64,000 nt of DNA. Source: Hyunsoonleella jejuensis (GTDB lineage Bacteria > Bacteroidota > Bacteroidia > Flavobacteriales > Flavobacteriaceae). Positions 1-9,677 of the stretch are shown one piece after another (within the stretch, counting starts at the first letter, position 1; the number at the start of each line of letters is the position of its first letter). The position numbers and the translations under genes were made by a program. The notes under the pieces are model-generated. The model was not told the DNA's origin. It searched no databases and saw only the letters and a program-made list of their open reading frames with translations. The DNA lies in the NCBI RefSeq assembly GCF_900111025.1, contig NZ_FOFN01000001.1, positions 496,001-560,000 of the forward strand. The letters are read 5' to 3'.

Positions 1-2527
1 TTAGAATTTCTATATTCATCCATTCGCCGACTATTATAAGATCTTCATCTTCATCATTATCAATATCTGTGAAAACAGCATCTGTAACCATTCCAATATC
101 CTGAAGGCTTGGAGCCTTATCAACTGATGCCTTAGTAAACTTTCCATTGTTATTGATGAGTATATAACTAGTAGGAGGGAAGCCATATTTACCGGAAATA
201 AGACGCACACCAACAAACAAATCTAGATCACCATCTTTATCAATATCAGAGGTTTTTACACATTGTGAGCTTTCAAAAATATTTGGCAGTGCATTGCTTG
301 TTGTAAATAAACCTGAGCCATCGTTGAGGTAAAGCCTATCTTTAAGTAAGGCATCACCTCTTTTATATTCGCTTCCTCCACTGGCAACATACAAATCTAA
401 ATCACCGTCATTATCAGCATCAAAAAATAATGCCTGCAGATCTTCTGCTGCCTTATCTGATTGCCATGGTTGTGATTGGGCTTCTACGAAGTTTCCTTCT
501 TTGTTTTGAATATATAATATGCCGCTTTGTCCTGCAGCACCGCCAATAAACAGATCTTCCAGATTATCACCATTTACATCAGAAACTGCCATAAAAGGTC
601 CATTTTGTGAAACATTATGTGGTAATAAAATCTCACGCTGATACTCGTTAAAATCATTTTCTTTGTGCGAATAACGTATTCCCAGTTCGGCCGGATTTAC
701 GCTAGATATAATTGTTTCCGGAGTTATTTGGCTTCTTTCCTCCTTACGAGACTTCGAGTACTTCGCTGTTAGTTCAATATTTGCGCCTATATCCTTAAAA
801 CTATTTGTTTTGCCATCTGGCCATATCACCTCAACCTTATCAACATTAGTGTCTTTTCCTAATCCAAAAAACAATCCGGGTTCAACAGAAGAGAGATAAC
901 CGCGACTAACCGTATTCTCTGCTACTTGCTTTTTACCGTTATGATGTATAATAACCTTGGTGCCATAGCCAAATTTATTGTTTTCAGACCCTTCTAAAGT
1001 AACTTTTAAAAAGTTTCCTGATGCATTATTCTTATACACGAATGCAACTGCATCCATATTGTTAATTACTACGTCTAAATCGCCATCATTATCTAAATCG
1101 CCATAGGCCATTCCGCTCGAAAAACCAGGAAAATCGAAACCCCAATCCTTTGCCACCTTCTCGAATTTCAAATCACCCATATTCTTGAAAGCATAATTGG
1201 ACAAAGGAACAGAGGGGGCTTTCTTAGCCATTTCGTAAAACTCTTGAGATCCTGTTTCGAGCTTCTGATTTAATTCCACTAAAAAATCATTATTTCTTAC
1301 ATCTTTTTTAACACCATTGGAAATAATAATATCTCTATTACCGTCATTATCCAGATCAACCAATAAGCCTGCCCAACTCCAATCTGTTTTAGCAATACCT
1401 GCTATATTCGATACATCGGAAAAACTCTTGCCTCCTCTATTTATTTGTAAGGTGTTTGTCATGTATTGATAGTGATTACCAGCGTTAACCAGACTATCGA
1501 ACTTAGCGGTGCTCATTGAACCCATATTTGTTTTGGATCTGTAATGATCAGCAGCCGCCATATCGAGGGTAATTAAATCTGTAAACCCATCATTATTAAT
1601 ATCTCCAGTATCGGTACCCATGCTAAATTGGGAGATGTGTTTTATTTTTTCATGAATTACATTTTTGAATGTGCCATCGCCATTATTGTAATACAAGAAA
1701 TCTGGTCCATCATAGTCATTTGCTATGTAAAGATCTACCCATCCATCATTGTTGAAGTCGGCTGCACTTACGCTTAATCCATATGTTAATTCCCTAGAAA
1801 TACCAGCGTTTTCGGAGACATCGTAGTATCTACCTCCCTCATTTTTATACAATTTATCACTGTAAAATTTCTCACGTTCTTTAGGAATATTAATGTAACG
1901 CATAAAAAGCCTTGCGTCTGGAAGTTGATTTACTTGATACATATCTAAATCCCCATCATTATCCATATCGAAAAACACTGCTTGAGATGAAAAGCCGGCA
2001 TCTGCAAGCCCATAAGCCATTGCAGACTCTGTAAACGTAAGGTCTTGGTTATTGATGTATAATTGATTTTTACGGTCTTCGGGAACCATTGATTCGCCAT
2101 TTCTGGAAACATAAATGTCTAAATACCCGTCCGAATTTACATCGGCCATCGTAACACCCCAAGACCAACCAGAATTTCGAGCTACTCTCGATTTCTTCGT
2201 TATATCCTCGAATTGAAAATTTCCTTTATTTAGAAATAATCTATCTGATACCTGATTGCCACAGAAAAAAATATCTGAAAGACCATCGTTGTTAATATCG
2301 CCAATTGCTACTCCAGCACCACTATAGATTTGATTGTAGTATAAATGGTTCACCTTTTCAGATTCCTTGATAGAATTATTGAAGTCAATTCCTGTGGTTT
2401 CTGAATCTAATAAAGTAAAGCCTCCAACAAGTGTTTCAGGATATAAGTCTCGAACTGGTTCTTGGCAAGAAACCAGGACAATGCTAAGTAACACACTTAT
2501 TTTCAAATAAATGAACTTAATTTTCAT
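1..2527 (-). CDS. FG-GAP/VCBS-repeat lipoprotein with ASPIC/UnbV domain (partial, runs off left edge)
   Basis: The reading frame starts at ATG 2527 and stays open to base 1, giving 842 residues with the C-terminus missing. The N-terminus is a lipoprotein signal with lipobox LVSC (Cys21), so the protein is probably exported and lipid-anchored. The body is a string of FG-GAP/VCBS-type repeats with DxNxDGxxD calcium-loop motifs such as DINNDGLSDI, DMDNDGDLDM and DLDNDGDLDV. An ASPIC/UnbV-like segment lies at about residues 497-575 (VEVIWPDGK), followed by more FG-GAP repeats. Such proteins are predicted extracellular beta-propellers, and relatives are common in Bacteroidota polysaccharide loci, often beside SusC/SusD genes. 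It is the last visible gene of the beta-glucan operon, 112 bp after the GH17 gene. A glycan-binding or enzyme-presenting surface role is inference. Confidence 0.85.
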   Translation of the reverse strand, partial: MKIKFIYLKISVLLSIVLVSCQEPVRDLYPETLVGGFTLLDSETTGIDFNNSIKESEKVNHLYYNQIYSGAGVAIGDINNDGLSDIFFCGNQVSDRLFLNKGNFQFEDITKKSRVARNSGWSWGVTMADVNSDGYLDIYVSRNGESMVPEDRKNQLYINNQDLTFTESAMAYGLADAGFSSQAVFFDMDNDGDLDMYQVNQLPDARLFMRYINIPKEREKFYSDKLYKNEGGRYYDVSENAGISRELTYGLSVSAADFNNDGWVDLYIANDYDGPDFLYYNNGDGTFKNVIHEKIKHISQFSMGTDTGDINNDGFTDLITLDMAAADHYRSKTNMGSMSTAKFDSLVNAGNHYQYMTNTLQINRGGKSFSDVSNIAGIAKTDWSWAGLLVDLDNDGNRDIIISNGVKKDVRNNDFLVELNQKLETGSQEFYEMAKKAPSVPLSNYAFKNMGDLKFEKVAKDWGFDFPGFSSGMAYGDLDNDGDLDVVINNMDAVAFVYKNNASGNFLKVTLEGSENNKFGYGTKVIIHHNGKKQVAENTVSRGYLSSVEPGLFFGLGKDTNVDKVEVIWPDGKTNSFKDIGANIELTAKYSKSRKEERSQITPETIISSVNPAELGIRYSHKENDFNEYQREILLPHNVSQNGPFMAVSDVNGDNLEDLFIGGAAGQSGILYIQNKEGNFVEAQSQPWQSDKAAEDLQALFFDADNDGDLDLYVASGGSEYKRGDALLKDRLYLNDGSGLFTTSNALPNIFESSQCVKTSDIDKDGDLDLFVGVRLISGKYGFPPTSYILINNNGKFTKASVDKAPSLQDIGMVTDAVFTDIDNDEDEDLIIVGEWMNIEIL

Positions 2528-2590
2528 TTGTATAAACCGTTTTTAAATTTTATTAAGGTGTTTTGTTCGCAAGTAAATATTATTATAAAA

Positions 2591-2621
2591 ATATCAAAAA
2601 AAAGAACTTAATTTTTGATAT
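2591..2621. repeat. AT-only inverted repeat in the gap between GH17 and the FG-GAP lipoprotein gene
   Basis: ATATCAAAAA (2591-2600) is followed 11 bases later by its reverse complement (2612-2621). The stem is almost pure A/T and so is a weak hairpin. It lies in the 112-bp spacer and could be a processing site or mRNA-stability element, or chance in AT-rich DNA. Confidence 0.25.
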
Positions 2622-2639
2622 ACTTCTAAATTTCAGGTC

Positions 2640-3569
2640 CTAAACAAACCTATTTCTGTTTCTTAAAGACAATGGCTTTTTATAAAACTTAGGGATTTCA
2701 TTCTTGTCCCATAAACCCCAATATGCGCCAACATCTCCTTCGGTTCCAACTTTCCACGACTCATCAAATGATGAAAAATAGAAAATGTCGATATCTTCTT
2801 CTTGAGCCCATAATTGCGTATTTATAAAATACTTCATTGCATTGTCTTTAGATGGAAATGCGCTATTAATACCGTTGCCTTCACTAGGCCATCCTGTTTC
2901 AGATATTATCACCTTCTTACCGTTACCTGCTTTAAGGGCTTTATTGTACATATCCTTCATATAAATTAGAGCATACTCAATGCTACAACCTTCCCAGTAT
3001 GGGTAACAATTGGCTAAAATAACGTCACAGGCCTCTGTAATTTTTGGGCGTAACGTGAACTCATAATAGGCATCAACATAGCCTACTGGAATATTGTTAA
3101 TGTCCTTTTTCACATCATAAATAAAACTCAATAATTCATCTTCAGTTAAGTCTCCCCTGTACATCACCTCATTTCCTACGGCAGCAATATCAACAGCGTC
3201 GTTTTTCGCTAATTCCTTCAATCCTGCAATTTCTTTTTGATTAATTTCGGGATCATCACCTAACCAGGCACCTACCATAGTTTTCATGCCCATTTCTTTA
3301 GCTATTATCGGAATTAGTTCATTACCTTCTGTACAAGAAAACGAACGTACCCATTTTGTATAAGGTTTAATAATTTTTAAACGTCGTCTAATCTGTTTTT
3401 CTGAAAGCTGATCTCCTGGTTGTTGTCCTTCTTTATATGGACTAAAACCTATACCATGCATACCGCCTTTTAAAATTCGTTTAAAACAGTTTTGGAGGCC
3501 TTTTGATGTTTTATTATCTAAATTATATCCAGATAACGACATCAATTTATGCGATCTATACGAGGACAT
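2640..3569 (-). CDS. GH17 beta-1,3-glucan hydrolase, cytoplasmic (309 aa)
   Basis: A glycoside hydrolase family 17 enzyme, expected to cleave or transfer beta-1,3-glucan oligosaccharides. The clan GH-A catalytic pair is visible: acid/base Glu134 in AVGNEV and nucleophile Glu224 in SETGWPS. The conserved NCYPYWEG and FSSFDESWK segments lie around the active site. There is no signal peptide (the N-terminus is MSSYRSHKLM), so it probably acts in the cytoplasm on imported oligosaccharides. It starts 13 bp after the stop of the MFS symporter gene. It is a close paralog of the GH17 at 5072-5983: both share EGNE, VGYVDAYYEF, EGDVGAYWGLWDK and other long motifs. Exact linkage and chain-length preference cannot be read from sequence. 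Confidence 0.9.
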   Translation of the reverse strand: MSSYRSHKLMSLSGYNLDNKTSKGLQNCFKRILKGGMHGIGFSPYKEGQQPGDQLSEKQIRRRLKIIKPYTKWVRSFSCTEGNELIPIIAKEMGMKTMVGAWLGDDPEINQKEIAGLKELAKNDAVDIAAVGNEVMYRGDLTEDELLSFIYDVKKDINNIPVGYVDAYYEFTLRPKITEACDVILANCYPYWEGCSIEYALIYMKDMYNKALKAGNGKKVIISETGWPSEGNGINSAFPSKDNAMKYFINTQLWAQEEDIDIFYFSSFDESWKVGTEGDVGAYWGLWDKNEIPKFYKKPLSLRNRNRFV

Positions 3570-3582
3570 TTTCTGTAATTTT

Positions 3583-5010
3583 TTAATTTAATTCTTTCTC
3601 TTTTCTTTTATTTAATTCTGCTCTTATCACGTTAGCACGTTCTTCAGTAACATCATAGTCATGCATTATATACATAGCAAATAGTGTTCCTGCCATCGGA
3701 AAGAAGCAAAAGAATGCATGCAATCCATCAACAGCAGTTTGTTGATCTACTGTTGCCAAATCTGGATTGAAGCCCACAATGGCAATAATAATACCGCTAA
3801 GTCCTCCTGCTATTGCAAAACCAACCTTAACCATCCACCAGTAAATAGCGCCAAAAATACCTTCTCTTCTCAATCCAGAGTTTAATTCATCAATATCAAT
3901 AACGTCAGCCGTCATAGACATCATAATGGTAAACAAGCTACCTATTCCGAAGGAAAAAAACGGTAATGCAATAATGTACATCCACGGTTTGCCGGGAACA
4001 AATAAAAACCATAGCATTATATACCCTATAACAGAGATACCCTGAGACAATAAAAACGCATTTTTTTTACCCATAATTTTAGACATCCAAGTAACTATAG
4101 GAATTACAATAAAGGTTGTACCCAAAGCACCTATACACCCAAATAAGGACACCCAAATACCGCTTGCCGCGGCATCGCCGTTAAACAATTTATATACAAT
4201 AACAAAAAAGGTAAGTGCTGCAACAGTGTTGAAGGCATTAAAAATTAAAAAAGTAGCGGCGCACAGTTTCCTAAACTCTTTAATCTTGAAGGCTTCGATA
4301 AAACTACGCAGTATATTAATTAAGCTACTGCCTACACTTGCTATATTCAAAGGCTCATAATCTTCGTTAACAGTAGATTTGCTCTTAATGAATAATGCTG
4401 GAACCATTGCGCAAATGGTACAAGGAATGGCTACCCAAATTGCTAGTTCTCTTGCCGCGACATCTGCAGACGGAAACCATTCTGGGTCGTACATTATAAT
4501 CCAAAAAAGTGGTGCAATTACCCATGCCCATTGCCCAATCCACTGAGCCACTGCCATGATATTTGTGCGCTCATGAAAGTCATCGCTCATCTCATAGCCC
4601 ATAGCAACGTAAGGCACGCTAAAAAACGTAAGACCCAAATAAAAAAGAATAGACCATAAGAAAAAATACCAAAAATTATAATCGAGACTATTGTCCTTAT
4701 ACAGTTGCCACATAAATACATACGCAATACCCATCATGATTGCGCCGATTAAAACATATGGTCTTCTACGTCCCCATTTTGATTTAGTATTGTCTGAAAC
4801 ATAACCCATTATAGGATCTGTAATCGCATCAAATATTCTTGGAAAGAAATAAATTAATGACCACATCCACCCTGGAAAACCCAAGTCTTGTACCAAAACC
4901 ACCATGAATATACCCAGAATAGCAGGAAACATTTGGTTGGCTAGCATACCAATACCAAAGGCCACCTTTTGTCCTGTTGACACTTTTTTTCTAGATATTA
5001 TTTCACTCAT
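3583..5010 (-). CDS. MFS sugar:cation symporter, GPH type (475 aa)
   Basis: A polytopic inner-membrane transporter of the glycoside-pentoside-hexuronide:cation symporter type, with about 12 hydrophobic segments. The diagnostic N-terminal motif is DAITDPIMGYVSDNT followed by WGRRRPY (about residues 60-87). The motif MTADVIDIDELNSGLRREG lies in the C-terminal half. Its place between two cytoplasmic GH17 genes in a beta-glucan operon suggests import of laminari-oligosaccharides or glucose from the periplasm. It is paralogous to the symporter at 6707-8137. The substrate is inferred from context only. Confidence 0.9.
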   Translation of the reverse strand: MSEIISRKKVSTGQKVAFGIGMLANQMFPAILGIFMVVLVQDLGFPGWMWSLIYFFPRIFDAITDPIMGYVSDNTKSKWGRRRPYVLIGAIMMGIAYVFMWQLYKDNSLDYNFWYFFLWSILFYLGLTFFSVPYVAMGYEMSDDFHERTNIMAVAQWIGQWAWVIAPLFWIIMYDPEWFPSADVAARELAIWVAIPCTICAMVPALFIKSKSTVNEDYEPLNIASVGSSLINILRSFIEAFKIKEFRKLCAATFLIFNAFNTVAALTFFVIVYKLFNGDAAASGIWVSLFGCIGALGTTFIVIPIVTWMSKIMGKKNAFLLSQGISVIGYIMLWFLFVPGKPWMYIIALPFFSFGIGSLFTIMMSMTADVIDIDELNSGLRREGIFGAIYWWMVKVGFAIAGGLSGIIIAIVGFNPDLATVDQQTAVDGLHAFFCFFPMAGTLFAMYIMHDYDVTEERANVIRAELNKRKEKELN

Positions 5011-5071
5011 TTACTTCATAAAGTTATTTTAATATGTTGTCATGCATTACAACAAAACATTCTATTTGTTT

Positions 5072-5983
5072 TTAAAATTTTAAATTCTCATGCTTATCCC
5101 AAAGCCCCCAATAGGCACCAACATCACCCTCGTCACCAGTTTTCCATGATTCATCGAAAGATGAAAAGTAAAAAACAGGAATGTCGTTTTCTTTGGTCCA
5201 TCTAATTGTATCTATAAAATACTTCATAGCCCCTTCTTCTGTAGCTATTGCTCCATCAAGTCCTCCGCCTTGACTAGGCCATCCTGTTTCAGTAATAATT
5301 ATAGGTTTTCCTTGGGCCGCATCTATAACAGAACCATACATCGCTTGCATATGACCTAAAGCATACTCTATAGGACAACCTTCCCAATACGGATATAAAT
5401 TAGCCAAAACCACATCAGTACTTTCAACCAAAATTGGATGTCTTGAAAATTCGTAATAGGCATCTACATAGCCAACGGGGATATCTAATCCTGAGAGCGC
5501 TTCTTTAACACGGTTTATATAACCAACTAACTCTTCTAAAGTTAAATCGTTTCTATATAACACTTCATTACCTACTGCAGCAACATCTACGTGCCCAGCT
5601 TTAGCCAATTCAATTAAACCCTCTATTTCCCTTTCATTATCGGTTTTATCATCGCTAAGCCATGCCCCAACCAATGTTTTTAATCCATGCTTTTTTGCCA
5701 TCATTGGCACAAATTCATTTCCTTCAATGCATGAAAACGATCGAATAGCACCCACATAAGGCTTTAATATTTTGATTCGCTCCTCTACTTGAGCCTTACT
5801 AATGTCGTCCCCTGGAGACTGCCCGTCTCTATACATACTAAAGCATATACCGTGAAACCCGTCATGAATAGTTTTATGCCATAGCGCCTTCAATTCTTCT
5901 AATGAATAGTCTTCTAGGTTAATACCTTTTGTGGCAATTTGACTGTAATTAGATGTATAATATGATTTTTCTCTGTAAGACAT
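5072..5983 (-). CDS. GH17 beta-1,3-glucan hydrolase, cytoplasmic (303 aa)
   Basis: The second short GH17 enzyme, with acid/base Glu140 in AVGNEV and nucleophile Glu232 in TETGWPS. Like its paralog at 2640-3569 it lacks a signal peptide and shares nearly all active-site segments (EGNEF, VGYVDAYYEF, LYPYWEGCP, FSSFDESWK). It differs in the N-terminal 40 residues and in the acceptor-side loops. It lies 61 bp upstream of the symporter gene in the same operon. Two near-equivalent intracellular enzymes may differ in chain length, branching tolerance or transglycosylation. That split is inference. Confidence 0.9.
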   Translation of the reverse strand: MSYREKSYYTSNYSQIATKGINLEDYSLEELKALWHKTIHDGFHGICFSMYRDGQSPGDDISKAQVEERIKILKPYVGAIRSFSCIEGNEFVPMMAKKHGLKTLVGAWLSDDKTDNEREIEGLIELAKAGHVDVAAVGNEVLYRNDLTLEELVGYINRVKEALSGLDIPVGYVDAYYEFSRHPILVESTDVVLANLYPYWEGCPIEYALGHMQAMYGSVIDAAQGKPIIITETGWPSQGGGLDGAIATEEGAMKYFIDTIRWTKENDIPVFYFSSFDESWKTGDEGDVGAYWGLWDKHENLKF

Positions 5984-6039
5984 TGCTAAATTGTTTTATT
6001 TAATTATTCATTTTTAGTTTAGAAATAATTCATTTCTAT

Positions 6040-6672
6040 CTAAAACACTCCTCTACAATTTTTACGGGTATATATTTTTATTCTATCTACTTCTTTTGCT
6101 CCAGCGGGTATTTCTTCAAGTTCTAATCCAGGATAATCGTCTGCTGCTTTCCAATTTACAATGGTAGTAGTAAAAAAATCTGAAGCTTCTGTGTCTGCTT
6201 CATAAACTATCAAATCGTAAGCTTCTCCTAAGTCTCCCCCAAAACGAGTAACTACCTGCCATTCGCCATCCCGTTTATAGGATGTGTTTGTATGGTCTGA
6301 TTGTGGATAATAACGATCATCCGTTGGCCGTATTAGCACCCAAATATCCTTTTCGTTGCCTTCTGGATATACACCCATTGTAAGAATTCTGCAATCCACG
6401 GAGTCTTTATCTATTGGGGAAATAACTTTTGCCGTACTTACTGGACCTTCAATTCTTAGCTTATTACCAATAGAAATTTGTTCAATTTGTCTGTTGTACT
6501 TTACAAGATCAGATGAGTAGCTCGAATAAATCAATACTAAAACCCCTATGATTCCTGATGGTATTCCAAATTTGGTGCTAATAAATGATGCACCTGAGTT
6601 CTTTTTTATACTGCTAAGGATTGCAATTAATATCAATACAATTCCTACTATAATTAATACTTTTGTTGACAT
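6040..6672 (-). CDS. two-TM membrane protein of unknown function in the beta-glucan operon (210 aa)
   Basis: I do not recognise this family. Two hydrophobic segments are visible at about residues 4-22 (VLIIVGIVLILIAILSS) and 37-53 (FGIPSGIIGVLVLIYSS). A soluble region of about 155 residues follows, rich in acidic and aromatic residues and ending in KIYTRKNCRGVF. The soluble part would face the periplasm or cytoplasm depending on topology; I cannot decide which. It lies between the second MFS gene and a GH17 gene, 34 and 56 bp away, so it is almost certainly co-transcribed with the glucan genes. No catalytic motif is evident. A transporter accessory or sensor role is possible but unsupported. 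Confidence 0.7.
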   Translation of the reverse strand: MSTKVLIIVGIVLILIAILSSIKKNSGASFISTKFGIPSGIIGVLVLIYSSYSSDLVKYNRQIEQISIGNKLRIEGPVSTAKVISPIDKDSVDCRILTMGVYPEGNEKDIWVLIRPTDDRYYPQSDHTNTSYKRDGEWQVVTRFGGDLGEAYDLIVYEADTEASDFFTTTIVNWKAADDYPGLELEEIPAGAKEVDRIKIYTRKNCRGVF

Positions 6673-6706
6673 TATATTCTGGTTTTTTAGTTAGACGCTT
6701 GCGCAA

Positions 6707-8137
6707 TTACAGAACGCCTCTTTTTTCCTCTAATTCAGCTTTAATTTCTCTTGCTCGTTCTTCGGATAAACTGTATTTCCACATTACCCAAATTGCCAAA
6801 GCTGCCGTTACCACGGGTATAACTATATCTGCTATTCTAAGTTTTGTTAATGTGTCTGCAGTTTGTGTCGCGGCATTACCATCAAAACCTATTAAACTCA
6901 ATACAAGACCTCCTAAAACCAATGCTAAGCCTTGACCAAGCTTTACAACCCACCAGTACAAGGCTCCAAAAGTTCCCTCTTTCCTAGGTCTGCCGTTTCT
7001 AAGTTCATCTAAATCACAAACATCCGCGGTCATACTCATCATTAACGTAAATAAACTTCCTAAACCGAATGACATTAAAGGGATTGGAATAAATGATAAC
7101 CAAACATTATCTGGTGTAAAAGACCACCACTTTAAAATATACCCAATAATAGAAAGTGCTGTTGAGATAATAAAAGCTTTCTTTTTACCCCACTTTGTAG
7201 CCATTTTTGACACAATTGGAATAACTAGAAATGCCGACACCAAAGCTCCAATGGAACTAAACCATGCTGGCCATGTTGCTGTTGCCTCGTAACTTCCATT
7301 AAAAATATAAAAAACGAAAATAAAGAAGCTAAAAGATGCCACAATTTGGTAACCATTAAATACTAAAAATGTTGCCCCACATAATTTCATAAAAGGCTTA
7401 TTCTTAACAGCTTCTCCTATACTTTTAAATAAGTCTTTCATATTAGCCATTATATTTTTAAGTGATAGGGGTTTTCTATCTCCCATATTACCAGTATCTA
7501 TACCTCTACAAAAAATGGCTGGTAATATTCCTAATATTAAACAAGCAATACCAACATAAATAGCCATTGTTCTTACTCCTTCAGCTTGATCTTTAAATAT
7601 ATCAGGGTCTGCAATAATTACCCAAAACCAAGGCACTATTACCCAAGCTATTAAGCCTACTGTTTGAGAAAAAGCCATCAATCGTGTTCTCTCGTTGTAG
7701 TCTGAAGTCATTTCATACCCTAAGCCTACAAGAGGTGTAGCAAACATGGTATTTCCAATTAAGAATACCATGGACATTATTAAAAAATACCAAAAGTTGA
7801 AGTTAGAAGAGTTGTTCTCGTCTAGTTGCCATAGAAGCACAAATGTTATAGCGCTTAAAATACCTCCAACAAAAATATAGGGTCTACGCCTGCCCCATTT
7901 TGAACTTGTATTATCAGAGACGAATCCCATAATAGGATCAGTAATTGCATCAAAAAATCTAGGTAATCCTCCCAAAAGGCCTGCTAAAAATGGATCCATA
8001 CCAAAAGCAGTTAGCAAGAAGAACATGAAGAAACCTAATGCTCCAGGATACAGGTTTAAAACCAAGTGTCCTGCTCCAAAAGCTGCTTTTTGCCCTAATG
8101 GTACTCTATCGCTTGCTGCTGTTTTTACGTTTGACAT
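6707..8137 (-). CDS. MFS sugar:cation symporter, GPH type (476 aa)
   Basis: The second GPH-type symporter of the operon, about 12 membrane segments. It carries the same signature DAITDPIMGFVSDNT plus WGRRRPY, and MTADVCDLDELRNGRPRKEG in the C-terminal half. It is downstream of the GH30 gene (27-bp gap) and upstream of the two-TM protein. With the 3583-5010 paralog it gives two inner-membrane routes for glucan breakdown products; one could take glucose or gentiobiose and the other longer beta-1,3 oligosaccharides. That division is inference, but the family call is firm. Confidence 0.9.
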   Translation of the reverse strand: MSNVKTAASDRVPLGQKAAFGAGHLVLNLYPGALGFFMFFLLTAFGMDPFLAGLLGGLPRFFDAITDPIMGFVSDNTSSKWGRRRPYIFVGGILSAITFVLLWQLDENNSSNFNFWYFLIMSMVFLIGNTMFATPLVGLGYEMTSDYNERTRLMAFSQTVGLIAWVIVPWFWVIIADPDIFKDQAEGVRTMAIYVGIACLILGILPAIFCRGIDTGNMGDRKPLSLKNIMANMKDLFKSIGEAVKNKPFMKLCGATFLVFNGYQIVASFSFFIFVFYIFNGSYEATATWPAWFSSIGALVSAFLVIPIVSKMATKWGKKKAFIISTALSIIGYILKWWSFTPDNVWLSFIPIPLMSFGLGSLFTLMMSMTADVCDLDELRNGRPRKEGTFGALYWWVVKLGQGLALVLGGLVLSLIGFDGNAATQTADTLTKLRIADIVIPVVTAALAIWVMWKYSLSEERAREIKAELEEKRGVL

Positions 8138-8164
8138 ATCTTTTTGATTTAGTTAGTTTTCATT

Positions 8165-9658
8165 TTAGGTTTTCGGAATTACAACAGTTTGAATTGCTTG
8201 CGCATCTATTGCAAAACCAACATTTTTGCCATTTAGTGATAAGCTAATAGATTTAGGGGTTTTTGTTTCATTAAAGAGTACTACTACAGTTGAACCGTTA
8301 GGGTTTACAGCTGCAGTTGCCATTAATTGCTCATCAGAGTTCTCTAATCCAATAACTTTAGCCTCTGGCCTTATGTATTTGCTAAAATGCGCCATGGTAT
8401 AATACAAAGGTGTGAAGTACACCTCATCAGTATCTGGATTCACAATTACTGGCGCAATACACCAATTTTTAAACCAGTTTGGTCCTCCTTTAGTGTCCAA
8501 AACCATATTCCAATCTACCCAACCATCAACCCAATTATTTAAGCAACCAATAATATCCCTGGCGTAACGGTTTACTGGGGCATATTTCGGGTGCATGTGC
8601 TTGTCTTCTTCTGGTGCCCATTGAAAACCCCAGTCGGTAGCTTCTTTCTTCCAGTACCAAGCATCATCATTCCAAACAGGAACCTCAGCATCCACACAAG
8701 CCTCAGATTGAATTAAAAGTTTATTTGGAGCTTTGTTATGAGCATACTGTAATTCTTCAGGAAAATAATGAAATGTACTTGCATACCAATGAATGGCGGT
8801 ACCATCAAAATATTTAGAAGTTGCTTCATTTTTAAATTGAGCATCAATCCATTCCTTTAAATGTTCCCTGTTTTGATCGTAGCCCAAAATTTTTAAATCA
8901 CCTTTTCCATCTGCCTCCAGTTTTGGCCCTAAATGATTCATAACAAAGTTGGTCATTTCATCTGGCGTGAAATGCATACTTTCCCAGTTGTTGCCGTTTC
9001 CTAGTGGTTCGTTTTCAACCGTAAAACCCCAAATATCAATACCTTCAGCTTTATAAGCATCTGCATACTTCGAAAAAAACAAAGCCCAACTGTCATAATA
9101 TTCGGGTAGCAACTTACCACCAACCCATGCGTTATTATCTTTCATCCATGGCGCGGCTGTCCATGGTGACCCAAAAATTTTAAAGCCATCTGAAGACGCT
9201 GCCATGGCTTCTTTTATGAACGGAATTAAATCATCTTTATCCTCTTCAATAGAAAAATGTTCTAGATTTTTATCGCCTTCAACAGGTGTATAAGAATAGT
9301 TGCTTAGAGCAAAATCACAAGAATTCATATGGGTTCTTGTTAACGAATAATGCGCACCTTCTTTACTGAAATAGGCATTGATAATCTTTTTTCGATTTTC
9401 TTTACTTAGCTTATTTAATAAGTATGCCGATGCCTCTGTAAATGCACCTCCAAAACCTGTGATGGTTTGAAACTTTTGCTCAGGATTTAAGTTGATAACG
9501 ACTTTCTCTTCAGTAGTTTTAAACTGAGTGATCTTAGACAATTTATGCCCCCCCTCTGAAGTTTCAAAAACTTCAATTGCCAATGTTTTATCTTCTGTAT
9601 TACAACCTATCATAAGCAATGCTACCGTAAAAACCGTTATGTATTTTATAACTTTCAT
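8165..9658 (-). CDS. GH30 glycosidase lipoprotein (497 aa), likely acting on beta-1,6 branches
   Basis: A family GH30 enzyme with the clan GH-A pair: acid/base Glu217 in VENEP and nucleophile Glu319 in QSEAC. ITGFGGAFTEASA near residue 66 is the typical N-terminal barrel motif. I place the start at ATG 9658, which gives a lipoprotein signal with MIGC (Cys19). An upstream in-frame Met at 9721 would overlap the preceding GH17 gene and bury the signal peptide. The catalytic barrel fills residues about 60-420 and a small beta-domain follows. GH30 enzymes in flavobacterial laminarin loci are known to remove beta-1,6-linked glucose side chains. Here the surface or periplasmic location and the neighbours fit debranching of laminarin before import. 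Confidence 0.88.
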   Translation of the reverse strand: MKVIKYITVFTVALLMIGCNTEDKTLAIEVFETSEGGHKLSKITQFKTTEEKVVINLNPEQKFQTITGFGGAFTEASAYLLNKLSKENRKKIINAYFSKEGAHYSLTRTHMNSCDFALSNYSYTPVEGDKNLEHFSIEEDKDDLIPFIKEAMAASSDGFKIFGSPWTAAPWMKDNNAWVGGKLLPEYYDSWALFFSKYADAYKAEGIDIWGFTVENEPLGNGNNWESMHFTPDEMTNFVMNHLGPKLEADGKGDLKILGYDQNREHLKEWIDAQFKNEATSKYFDGTAIHWYASTFHYFPEELQYAHNKAPNKLLIQSEACVDAEVPVWNDDAWYWKKEATDWGFQWAPEEDKHMHPKYAPVNRYARDIIGCLNNWVDGWVDWNMVLDTKGGPNWFKNWCIAPVIVNPDTDEVYFTPLYYTMAHFSKYIRPEAKVIGLENSDEQLMATAAVNPNGSTVVVLFNETKTPKSISLSLNGKNVGFAIDAQAIQTVVIPKT

Positions 9659-9677
9659 TGAACTAAGTTTATTACTA

